10,418 bases of DNA, taken from Betaproteobacteria bacterium RBG_16_58_11. GTDB taxonomy: Bacteria > Pseudomonadota > Gammaproteobacteria > Burkholderiales > Thiobacteraceae. Positions 4,746 to 10,418 of the stretch are shown in pieces (positions within the stretch are counted from its first letter, which is position 1; each line of letters opens with the position of its first letter). Under the pieces are notes generated by a model. It saw nothing but the letters and a program-made list of their open reading frames with translations, did not search any database and was not told the origin of the DNA. The stretch is taken from the NCBI GenBank assembly GCA_001770235.1, contig MEQN01000032.1, forward strand, positions 1 through 10,418, in the 5' to 3' direction. The position numbers and the translations under genes are program-made.

Positions 4746-6764
4746 ATGAATCGACTGATGCTATCGCACCCTCCCCGCCTGGGTTTCACCCTATTGCTGT
4801 TTCTCGGATTGGCGCTGCTCGGGATGCAATGGGCGCGGCAATGGCCATCCGCATCGCAGCCGGATACCGAAACCGCCGCCGCTCAAGCAAATCTACTGCG
4901 CATGACAAGTGCGCTTGCCGAATATCAGCAGCAAACGCTGGCGCAAATCAACGAGCGCTTGCAGGTCTTGGGTGGCCTGTCCTTGGCCACCGCTTCCGAC
5001 ACCGGCGCCTGTGGCCGCGTGCTGGCGCGCCAACTGGATAGCCTGCCCGGCGTGGACAATCTCGTCGTGTTGGATAGCCAAGGAAAAGTGCGCTGCAATG
5101 CGCTGCCCCTCGGTGAAATTCTGCCGCAGGATTTTTTCGGCGCCGCTGCCTTCATGATTGGGCAGCGTTCGCTACTGCCGATCGCGCGCTCGGACAAAAT
5201 CATATTTGCCGCTCCGCTGCTGAGCCCAGCGGGGCGCGTGGAAGGCCGCGTGCTCGCCATCGCACCCCTGGCCGGTTGGTTGCGAACCAGCCAGTTGCCT
5301 ATCCCCGCCGCCTTTACCCTCACGCTCTGGGATCACGCAGGCCAAGTGCTGGTCACGGAGGAACGCGAGCCCATCATAGGCGTGCCTGCAAAGCCTGAAG
5401 CGGGCGTAACAACCGGGATCGACCACGAGGGTGTGGAATATTGGCAGGCTGCGGCGCCGCTCAGCGGTGCAGCGAGCGGTCTGACGCTGGTGGTGCGCCA
5501 AGCCGCGCCCAATGCTATTTTGGAAACGGCTTCCGCCCTGCTTGGCCTGCTCGGGATAACGCTGTTTGTGCTGGCCACTATCGCCACGCTCAGGCTGGCC
5601 GGCTCGCGGCTCAACCCGTGGTGGCAAGGCGTGAAATTTATTTATGGCCCCATGCCTGCACGCTTCATGCAACGCCTACGCAGCAAAGTTGCGCTGCCGC
5701 GCGGGGGAAATACCTTGATGCTGCTACGCCGCACGAACGCGGACCTGAAACGCTCGCTCTCCGCACAAGAGTCGCGCAACACTCAACTGCAACGGCTCGA
5801 CCAGCTCAATCAGATGCTGCTCAACAGCACCAGCCTGCGTGAGGCGGCGAACGCTGTTGCGCAATGCGCGCGTGAGCTGCTCCCGCACAGCAGCGGGGCG
5901 CTGCTGCTGCGCACCCGGCCCGGGGTGGTGGAAACGGCCGTGACCTGGGGCCACGCAGCACAACACGAATTCTCGCGCCCGGAGGATTGCTGGGCGCAGC
6001 GCTTGGGGCATACCTACGTCGTTGCGCAAGCGCTGAACGCGGCCTGCTGCGCCCATTTGAAAACGTCCGCGCCTGCGCCCTATGTTTGCGCGCCGCTCAT
6101 CGCGCAGGGTGAGTTGTTGGGCACGCTGCATCTCCAAGCACAGCCGGGCGGCGCTGAAGCGCCCTCCTCCTGGCTGGCCGAATCGCTGGCCCAACGCGCC
6201 GCGGGCGCCATCAGCCGCATCCAGCGCGAGGCGCTGCTGCGCGCCCAAGCCACACGCGACCCGCTGACCGGCTTGCACAACCGCCGCTTTCTGGAAGAAA
6301 CCTTGGCCTTGGAAGAAATACGCGCCAAGCGGCGCGGCGCGCCCATCGGCCTCATGGTGCTGGATGTGGATCATTTCAAACGCTTCAACGATAGCTTCGG
6401 CCACGATGCCGGCGACGCGCTGCTGCGCGCGCTGGGCCGCGCGATTCGCAGCCAGGTGCGCAAGGGCGATATCCCATGCCGCTTCGGTGGGGAGGAATTC
6501 GTGATTGTGTTGCCGGGGGCTGATCTCGATATCACCGTCGCGCGCGCGGAAGCGCTACGGCTGGCGGTGAGCGCACTACAAGTAACCCATAGCGGGCAAG
6601 CGCTCGGCCCGGTCACTGTCTCAATAGGCGTAGCCTGCTATCCGCGCCATGGATCCAACTGCCACAGCGTGCTAAAGGTTGCCGACCAGGCCCTGTACGC
6701 CGGCAAGCACGCAGGGCGCGATCGCGTTATGCGCCCCGCGCCCATGCTGGTTACGTCGGTTTGA
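4746..6764 (+). CDS. Membrane-bound GAF-GGDEF diguanylate cyclase
   Basis: A 672-residue inner-membrane sensor enzyme that should make c-di-GMP from two GTP. Order of parts: TM1 (about 12-30), a periplasmic sensor of about 230 residues (fold unassigned, Cache-like in size), TM2 (about 265-285), a basic linker and coiled coil (about 325-360), a GAF domain (about 360-492), then GGDEF (about 505-665). The GGDEF domain opens DPLTGLHNRR, has the metal-binding LDVDHFKRFND (D540) and an intact GGEEF signature at 581-585. The inhibitory I-site RxxD (R572-KG-D575) lies five residues before it, so product feedback is expected. Start: ATG 4746 with TTGAGG 9 bases upstream; an in-frame TTG at 4722 would add only eight residues. 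It converges with the Fic gene, with only 16 bases between stops. Confidence 0.92.
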   Translation: MNRLMLSHPPRLGFTLLLFLGLALLGMQWARQWPSASQPDTETAAAQANLLRMTSALAEYQQQTLAQINERLQVLGGLSLATASDTGACGRVLARQLDSLPGVDNLVVLDSQGKVRCNALPLGEILPQDFFGAAAFMIGQRSLLPIARSDKIIFAAPLLSPAGRVEGRVLAIAPLAGWLRTSQLPIPAAFTLTLWDHAGQVLVTEEREPIIGVPAKPEAGVTTGIDHEGVEYWQAAAPLSGAASGLTLVVRQAAPNAILETASALLGLLGITLFVLATIATLRLAGSRLNPWWQGVKFIYGPMPARFMQRLRSKVALPRGGNTLMLLRRTNADLKRSLSAQESRNTQLQRLDQLNQMLLNSTSLREAANAVAQCARELLPHSSGALLLRTRPGVVETAVTWGHAAQHEFSRPEDCWAQRLGHTYVVAQALNAACCAHLKTSAPAPYVCAPLIAQGELLGTLHLQAQPGGAEAPSSWLAESLAQRAAGAISRIQREALLRAQATRDPLTGLHNRRFLEETLALEEIRAKRRGAPIGLMVLDVDHFKRFNDSFGHDAGDALLRALGRAIRSQVRKGDIPCRFGGEEFVIVLPGADLDITVARAEALRLAVSALQVTHSGQALGPVTVSIGVACYPRHGSNCHSVLKVADQALYAGKHAGRDRVMRPAPMLVTSV

Positions 6765-6767
6765 AGC

Positions 6768-6780
6768 TTGGTTGAACCAA
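6768..6780. repeat. Short palindrome between convergent stops
   Basis: TTGGTT-G-AACCAA is a perfect 13-base palindrome filling almost the whole 16-base gap between the cyclase and Fic stop codons. The one-base centre and lack of a T-run make it a poor intrinsic terminator. No other terminator is evident here. Confidence 0.4.
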
Positions 6781-8187
6781 TCATGGCATCCCCGCTTGTT
6801 GCATCGGCCGCCACGCACGGTACTCGGATAGCCGCAGCCGGTAACGGCTAACGTTGCCTTCGTGAAGATTCCTGAGGTCGTCCAAAGCCAGCTCGATGAC
6901 GCGCTCTAAATCCTCTTGCGGTACCAGTGTCGCCGCCACGGTGCGCACGGCTGCCTCACTCGGAACTTGCTGGCCGTGCACGATCTCGGCCACCAAGGCG
7001 ATTAGCGCCTCGCGGTGGCGCAGGCGCACGGGATCGGGCTCGGCGATGGTCTCGCGGATGGCCATATAGCGTTGGCAAGAGCGCTCGTAGGCCCACACGA
7101 AGACGTCACGCAGGAGATCCACCTGCTTCAGTTCATACACACCGAGGGTGCCTTCCACATAGGCCCGTTCGGGAACGTCGATGAAAGATAGCGGGCAGAG
7201 ATTTCGCCGGATGAGCGGGATGTTGGCGCCCAGCCGGGATACGCGCTTGTTCACGTCCACGAACGGTTGCAGATAGGGGATGTGCACCATGATGAAAAAG
7301 GCCTGCTCGAGTGGGTCGTCGATGGCGTCGGCCTTGGCCAGGATCATGTGGAAATAGTGGTCGATCTGTTGCGGGATGCCCAATGGGTGAAACACCGTGC
7401 CGCTGACCTCGACGATGCGAGCGCGCAAGCGCCCGCTCTCTGCCGGGTCGGCGAGCAGGTTATCCGACAGCAGCGCATGCAAGTTGAAGAAGGTGAAGGC
7501 GTTGAAGCCGATGTCCTCTGCCTGTTCTACCAACAGCTCGATGGCGGCCTTGTGGTTCAGGATCATCTGCGCTTCGCGCCGGTTCTTGCCTTCGGCGGCT
7601 TGGCCGAGTTCAATCAGATTCTGCGTGTCGAGGCGGGTATAGGTGTTGCCTTCGAGCCGGCTCGACGCCCACGACAGGTCGATCAGCAATCGCGCCAGGA
7701 TATCGCGCGCGTAAGTGCCCGCCGGCCGCTCGCCATCGGGTGAGCGACCGATATGGTGCAGATGCTCGCGAATTTCCGGCGCGAGGTAGAAGGTTTCGTT
7801 TGGGCGATACGCTTCCAAAAATGATCGGTCGTACCCCACCGGTTTGCGCAGTTGGATCGGCTGGCGTAAGTAGTCCAGGATTTCCCGGCCATCGGAAGAG
7901 ATGGGAACGTAAATTTCAAACCTAGTCTCCTCGCCCGGCTCGCCTGTTTCAGCGTGGGTGGCATAGATATCGACTGTTCCGAGCGCCCGGTACATGCGTG
8001 CCTTTCCCTGCCCCATCGCCGAGATGTGTTTTTGCTCAGCCAGCTCACCTAAACGGCGCTGAAGCGTGCGACGGCTAACAATGTCGGCCAAGGCGGAATG
8101 CAAGTCATCTATACCGATCCCAGCCCGATGCCGGGCAATTTCGGTTGCAATCATGAGATTTAAATCTTCGGGGAGCTTTTTTGGCAT
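6781..8187 (-). CDS. Fic-domain protein with degenerate catalytic motif and N-terminal HTH
   Basis: A 468-residue Fic-family protein. Active Fic enzymes transfer AMP or similar groups to target proteins, using the histidine of HPFxxGNGR. Here the motif reads QPFVDVNKRVSR (307-318): Q307 replaces the catalytic His, V312 the first Gly and K314 the second, while P308, F309, N313, R315 and R318 remain. The autoinhibitory motif [S/T]xxxE[G/N] is intact (S175 to E179-G180, in SSRLEGN). Residues about 10-70 (DLHSALADIVSRRTLQRRLGELAEQ, then a KARMYRALG wing) look like a winged-helix DNA-binding domain. A C-terminal helical region follows the Fic core. The ATG at 8187 has GAGGGTG just upstream. AMPylation activity therefore looks doubtful, and a regulatory role is plausible. 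I recall homologues with the same LQPFxDVNKR form, so this is probably a subfamily rather than a local mutation. Confidence 0.88.
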   Translation of the reverse strand: MPKKLPEDLNLMIATEIARHRAGIGIDDLHSALADIVSRRTLQRRLGELAEQKHISAMGQGKARMYRALGTVDIYATHAETGEPGEETRFEIYVPISSDGREILDYLRQPIQLRKPVGYDRSFLEAYRPNETFYLAPEIREHLHHIGRSPDGERPAGTYARDILARLLIDLSWASSRLEGNTYTRLDTQNLIELGQAAEGKNRREAQMILNHKAAIELLVEQAEDIGFNAFTFFNLHALLSDNLLADPAESGRLRARIVEVSGTVFHPLGIPQQIDHYFHMILAKADAIDDPLEQAFFIMVHIPYLQPFVDVNKRVSRLGANIPLIRRNLCPLSFIDVPERAYVEGTLGVYELKQVDLLRDVFVWAYERSCQRYMAIRETIAEPDPVRLRHREALIALVAEIVHGQQVPSEAAVRTVAATLVPQEDLERVIELALDDLRNLHEGNVSRYRLRLSEYRAWRPMQQAGMP

Positions 8188-8198
8188 GAATCACCCTC

Positions 8199-8230
8199 TT
8201 TTGGCGCGAATTTTAATATACGCGCCAAAA
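8199..8230. promoter_or_regulatory. Operator-like inverted repeat 1 at the fic start site
   Basis: TTTTGGCGCG (8199-8208) and CGCGCCAAAA (8221-8230) are perfect 10-base arms around a 12-base AT-only centre. The predicted fic transcription start (about 8223) falls in the right arm, and the element ends only 12 bases before the start codon. A protein bound here would block initiation. Confidence 0.7.
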
Positions 8231-8258
8231 CAATAGCCGTATTGGCGCGTATTGTCAA
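8230..8258 (-). promoter_or_regulatory. Promoter of the fic gene
   Basis: On the minus strand there is a perfect -35 TTGACA (8253-8258), a 17-base spacer, and a -10 TATTGT (8230-8235, four of six consensus). Start of transcription is expected near 8223, giving a leader of about 36 bases. The -35 lies in the centre of inverted repeat 2 and the start site in inverted repeat 1, so the promoter is boxed in by operator-like symmetry. Confidence 0.65.
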
Positions 8259-8269
8259 AATACGCGCCA
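8243..8269. promoter_or_regulatory. Operator-like inverted repeat 2 over the fic -35
   Basis: TGGCGCGTATT (8243-8253) and AATACGCGCCA (8259-8269) are perfect 11-base arms around a 5-base centre. The centre contains the -35 hexamer TTGACA on the minus strand. This shares the GGCGCG core with inverted repeats 1 and 3. The HTH region of the Fic protein is the most obvious candidate ligand, by inference. Confidence 0.7.
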
Positions 8270-8315
8270 TTTTATTTGGCGTGATAAGTGTTTTCGCGCC
8301 AAATAAAATGGCGCG
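8263..8315 (-). terminator. Long inverted repeat 3: rnpB terminator and/or upstream operator
   Basis: Arms of 19 bases (8263-8281 and 8297-8315) are perfectly complementary around a 15-base loop. Read on the minus strand, the hairpin begins 12 bases after the RNase P RNA 3' end and is followed directly by TATTTT, so it can serve as an intrinsic terminator for rnpB. Its arms also carry four GGCGCG-type half-sites (one degenerate), and its left arm overlaps inverted repeat 2. The same DNA may therefore be both terminator and regulatory site. Confidence 0.55.
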
Positions 8316-8327
8316 CAAGGGGAAGGT

Positions 8328-8769
8328 GAAAGCTGACCGATAAGCCGGGTTCTGTCGTGGACAGTCATCTATCTAGGCGCCGCGTTGCCACGGCGCTCGA
8401 GCAACCTACCCGGAAACAACGCGAGCAGCGCCAATGTTTCCCTATTTGGTCTTGCTCCGGGTGGGGTTTAGCCTGCCACTGAATGTTGCCACCAGTGCGG
8501 TGGGCTCTTACCCCACCATTTCAACCTTACCTGTGCCTAACCCAATCATTGCAGCTTGCGCTGCTCTTCTTGGGGGACTTTGCCGCCCTTACGGGCGGCA
8601 AGTCCAGGCCATCGGCGGTATATTTTCTGTGCCACTTTCCATCGCCTCGCGGCGTCCGGTCGTTAACCGGCACCCTGCTCTGTGGAGCCCGGACTTTCCT
8701 CTCGCCACCGCCGAAATCCGGATAACCCGAACCTCAGCCGCGCAGCGAGCGACTGCCTAGTCAGCTTTC
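8328..8769 (-). ncRNA. rnpB: RNase P RNA, bacterial type A
   Basis: The catalytic RNA of ribonuclease P, which trims the 5' leader from pre-tRNAs. On the minus strand it starts GAAAGCTGAC (to 8769) and ends GTCAGCTTTC (from 8328), which pair perfectly as P1. The universal core is present: GAGGAAAGTCCGGGC (about 8687-8701), ACCGCCGATGGCC, GGTAAGAGCCCACCG, ACCCGGAGCAAGACCAAATAGGG, and the 3' block GACTGTCCACGACAGAACC followed by CGGCTTATCGGTC. At about 442 bases it is longer than the 377-base Escherichia coli RNA. Most of the excess lies in P12 (8535-8609). End points are set by P1 and by the promoter, and may be off by a few bases. Confidence 0.95.
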
Positions 8770-8776
8770 AATTCTT

Positions 8777-8785
8777 AGTATATCA
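8777..8785 (-). promoter_or_regulatory. rnpB: Extended -10 promoter of rnpB
   Basis: On the minus strand TGATATACT gives a TATACT -10 (8777-8782) with the TG of an extended -10 element. Seven bases separate it from the first base of the predicted RNA at 8769, the ideal distance. No convincing -35 is visible 16-18 bases upstream, which fits an extended -10 promoter. Confidence 0.6.
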
Positions 8786-8810
8786 ATTAGTTAATGCGTT
8801 CCCTGGAACT

Positions 8811-8839
8811 TTGACAAAACCCTACTAATTTACTATACA
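8811..8839 (+). promoter_or_regulatory. Sigma-70 promoter for the DUF1269 gene
   Basis: A perfect -35 TTGACA (8811-8816), a 17-base spacer and TATACA (8834-8839, five of six) form a strong promoter directed away from rnpB. Transcription should start near 8846, leaving a leader of about 118 bases before the ATG at 8964. The leader contains a loose inverted repeat (gcaccc near 8890, gggtgc near 8925) but no recognised riboswitch. Confidence 0.7.
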
Positions 8840-8963
8840 AAAAAGACAAAAGCGCTTCGGTTAATACAGCCGCAGACTGCTTTCAGGGCGCACCCCAAGA
8901 GTACTTCTTCGGCCCAACTGGCGGGTGCACCTGGTTTTCTAACGCACGGAAAGGAGTCGGCAA

Positions 8964-9476
8964 ATGAGACGCAGACTATATTTCGTACTACCCGATATCG
9001 CGAGCGCAAAACAAATCGTGAATGACTTGTTGCTGGCCCGCATTGAAGATCGCCATATGCATTTCCTCGCCAAGGACGGGGTGTCGCTCGACGGTTTGCA
9101 CGAGGCTTCGATTTTGCAGAAATCCGACATCGTGCACGGCGCGGAATCCGGCATCGTGATCGGCGGCGTGGCGGGGATCGTGGCAGGCGTGGCGGTCATG
9201 ATGTTCCCGCCGACCGGCGCCTCGATGCAACTGGTCACCGTGCTCATCACCGCCGTGCTCGGCTCCGTCTTCGGCGCATGGGTTTCGAGCATGATCGCAA
9301 GCTCGGTGCCCAATTCACGCTTGCGCGAATTCGAACACGAAATCGAAAACGGCAAGATTCTGCTCATGGTGGATGTGCCCGCCGCGCGCGTGGCCGATAT
9401 CCGCGAGTTGTTCGGCAAGCGTCATCCGGAAGCAAGCGGGCGCGGCCAGGAGCCGACGATTCCGGCTTTTCCCTAA
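8964..9476 (+). CDS. DUF1269-family membrane protein
   Basis: A 170-residue protein of the DUF1269 family, found widely in proteobacteria without an established function. It starts RRRLYFVLPDIASAKQIVNDLLLARIED, a ferredoxin-like alpha/beta opening typical of the family, followed by HMHFLAKDG. Two glycine-rich membrane spans follow: about residues 61-82 (ESGIVIGGVAGIVAGVAVMM) and 88-112 (MQLVTVLITAVLGSVFGAW). The C-terminal part has ENGKILLMVDVPAARVADI, a second alpha/beta unit. The glycine spacing (GGVAGIVAG) is of glycine-zipper type, suggesting helix packing or oligomers. An excellent AAAGGAG (8949-8955) sits 8 bases before the ATG. The gene has its own promoter upstream. Confidence 0.85.
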   Translation: MRRRLYFVLPDIASAKQIVNDLLLARIEDRHMHFLAKDGVSLDGLHEASILQKSDIVHGAESGIVIGGVAGIVAGVAVMMFPPTGASMQLVTVLITAVLGSVFGAWVSSMIASSVPNSRLREFEHEIENGKILLMVDVPAARVADIRELFGKRHPEASGRGQEPTIPAFP

Positions 9477-9509
9477 TAGGCGCAACCCCAGCCAACTAAT
9501 CGGAAGGCT

Positions 9510-9531
9510 CCTTCCCCTTCCAAGGGGAAGG
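9510..9531. repeat. Palindromic hairpin between convergent genes
   Basis: CCTTCCCCTT and AAGGGGAAGG are perfect 10-base arms with a two-base centre. It lies 33 bases after the DUF1269 stop and about 60 bases beyond the stop of the convergent gene. No T-run follows on either strand. The sequence, with the downstream ggctgggatgggt, resembles a dispersed intergenic palindrome. A role in stopping convergent transcripts is possible. Confidence 0.55.
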
Positions 9532-9592
9532 CTGGGATGGGTACGCGGGATGGGCCATCAGCGACAGATCAAGCAATGCTTCGTCTGCCGCC

Positions 9593-10180
9593 TCAATTTA
9601 GCATGCGCCACTCACCCTCTTCCGCACGGCATGCCTTGCCTTTTTTCTGCGATTTTTTATCTTCGTGGGTGGCGTCTACGATAAATTCACGGCACATTTT
9701 TCCATCTTCCTTAAACCCGCGCGTGGGCGTCAGCAGATAGTGCACACCCGTCGATTCGTTTAGCCATTCGACGCGCTGTTTATCCTTCGCCAGTTCCAGC
9801 GCATGCCCAAAACACGCGCGGTCGGCCTCATCCATATCGCGCCCCACTTTGGCGCCAATCGCCGCGCCCAGCACCGTACCGACAATAATCGCCACCGTGC
9901 GGCCATCGCCCTTGCCGATTTGCGAGCCCACCGCCCCGCCCACCACGCCGCCCAGCACCGCGCCGACCGCCGCGCGATTGCAATGCCCGCTCAAGACGTC
10001 GTAATCCTTGGGCCATTGCTTACCGGTATAGCCAAGATAATAAGGGTCATGCTTCTTGCGCCACCCGTGCGCCGGCGCATGCGAAGGCGGGTCGGCGTAA
10101 GACACCGCAGGCAGCAGCAACCCGGCCCCCGCCACAAAACAAGCCCACAACCCGAATGAATGCATGAATGTCCGCAACAT
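9593..10180 (-). CDS. Secreted glycine-zipper protein, 17-kDa surface-antigen-like
   Basis: A 195-residue exported protein. Residues 1-29 form a Sec signal peptide (hydrophobic GLWACFVAGAGLLLPAVSYA, likely cut after VSYA). No proper lipobox is present, so it is probably not a lipoprotein. Residues about 68-117 form a glycine-zipper 2TM segment (AAVGAVLGGVVGGAVGSQIG, then VGTVLGAAIGAKVGRDMDEADR). The C-terminal part (WLNESTGVHYLLTPTR, later CREFIVDA) matches the rickettsial 17-kDa antigen-like domain, and a lysine-rich tail follows. Such proteins associate with the outer membrane or periplasm; their roles are mostly unknown. A strong AGGAGGTG lies 5 bases before the ATG at 10180; a second in-frame ATG at 10165 lacks such a site. 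Confidence 0.85.
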   Translation of the reverse strand: MLRTFMHSFGLWACFVAGAGLLLPAVSYADPPSHAPAHGWRKKHDPYYLGYTGKQWPKDYDVLSGHCNRAAVGAVLGGVVGGAVGSQIGKGDGRTVAIIVGTVLGAAIGAKVGRDMDEADRACFGHALELAKDKQRVEWLNESTGVHYLLTPTRGFKEDGKMCREFIVDATHEDKKSQKKGKACRAEEGEWRMLN

Positions 10181-10314
10181 GAAGCACCTCCTGAGTAGCC
10201 GATACCAATGAAGATAAACGCCACCGCCATTTATTCGATGACAAACGCCACGCTAGCACGAAAAACTCAGCCGCAGATTGCATTCATGTCATGGAAGTTT
10301 TTTTGCCCGCCCGC

Positions 10315-10343
10315 TTTGAAGCCGGCCGCCCAAGCACTATAAT
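10315..10343 (+). promoter_or_regulatory. Promoter of the tRNA-Thr gene
   Basis: A perfect TATAAT (10338-10343) is preceded by TTTGAA (10315-10320, 17-base spacer) or, one base on, TTGAAG (16-base spacer). The bases after the -10 are C/G-rich (ccgcacc), a discriminator pattern typical of stable-RNA promoters under stringent control. The mature tRNA begins 11 bases after the -10. Confidence 0.7.
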
Positions 10344-10354
10344 CCGCACCTCTT

Positions 10355-10418
10355 GCCGGTTTAGCACAGCGGTAGTGCAGCGGTTTTGTAAACCGAAGGT
10401 CGGGGGTTCGATTCCCTC
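10355..10418 (+). tRNA. tRNA-Thr (anticodon TGT), 3' end cut by the window
   Basis: Acceptor 5' strand GCCGGTT, D-arm GCAC-AGCGGTA-GTGC, anticodon loop TTTGTAA with anticodon TGT (reads ACA), variable loop AGGTC and T-arm GGGGG-TTCGATT-CCCTC are all in register. The first anticodon-stem pair (27-43) would be G-A, a mismatch. The acceptor 3' strand lies beyond the window. In many proteobacteria a tRNA-Thr(TGT) opens a tRNA cluster ahead of tuf, which may follow here; that cannot be seen. Confidence 0.92.

Noticed and set aside
5724..6404. 226-codon minus-strand frame
   Set aside because: Antisense shadow of the GAF-GGDEF cyclase with Ala/Arg/Gln-rich composition and no domain.
8434..8760. 108-codon plus-strand frame
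   Set aside because: It lies wholly within and antisense to the RNase P RNA gene.
9510..9531. Bidirectional intrinsic terminator
   Set aside because: The stem is strong, but neither strand has a following T-run, so it is listed only as a palindromic repeat.

Overview
The window looks like a chromosomal segment of a betaproteobacterium, perhaps of the Nitrosomonadales/Gallionellales type. This is judged from codon and base style, a proteobacterial type-A RNase P RNA and the mix of families. No single gene here fixes the genus.

Layout. Positions 1-1860 are an accessory patch with two type II toxin-antitoxin modules in the same direction. The first is a HigB/HigA pair (329-973) bracketed by two imperfect copies of a roughly 80-base direct repeat. 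The second is a DUF6364-type antitoxin with a PIN-domain VapC-like toxin (1221-1852), preceded by palindromic promoter DNA. From 1990 to 2110 lies a palindrome-rich stretch. It is followed by an orphan Rieske oxygenase (2160-3263), an EamA/DMT transporter (3414-4256), a SpoIIAA-like STAS protein (4307-4654) and a membrane-bound GAF-GGDEF diguanylate cyclase (4746-6764). A 33-base inverted repeat of the cacgggg type separates the oxygenase from the transporter.

On the minus strand, convergent with the cyclase, is a Fic-domain protein (6781-8187). It has an N-terminal winged-helix-like region and an intact inhibitory motif, but glutamine stands where the catalytic histidine of the Fic motif should be. 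Its upstream region (8199-8315) is the most striking DNA in the window. Seven GGCGCG half-sites form nested perfect inverted repeats laid directly over a near-consensus promoter (TTGACA, 17 bases, TATTGT). Immediately upstream, on the same strand, is rnpB (8328-8769), whose P12 region appears expanded into two stacked hairpins.

Divergent from rnpB, with its own TTGACA/TATACA promoter, is a DUF1269 membrane protein (8964-9476). It faces a secreted glycine-zipper 17-kDa-antigen-like protein on the minus strand (9593-10180). The window ends inside a tRNA-Thr(TGT) gene with a clear promoter.

How the parts fit. The two toxin-antitoxin modules are self-contained and self-regulating. The STAS and GGDEF genes are neighbours but nothing shows they are one system. 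The fic gene, its operator array and the rnpB junction are the best candidate for something not well described: an apparently non-catalytic Fic regulator controlling its own promoter at the end of an essential RNA gene.
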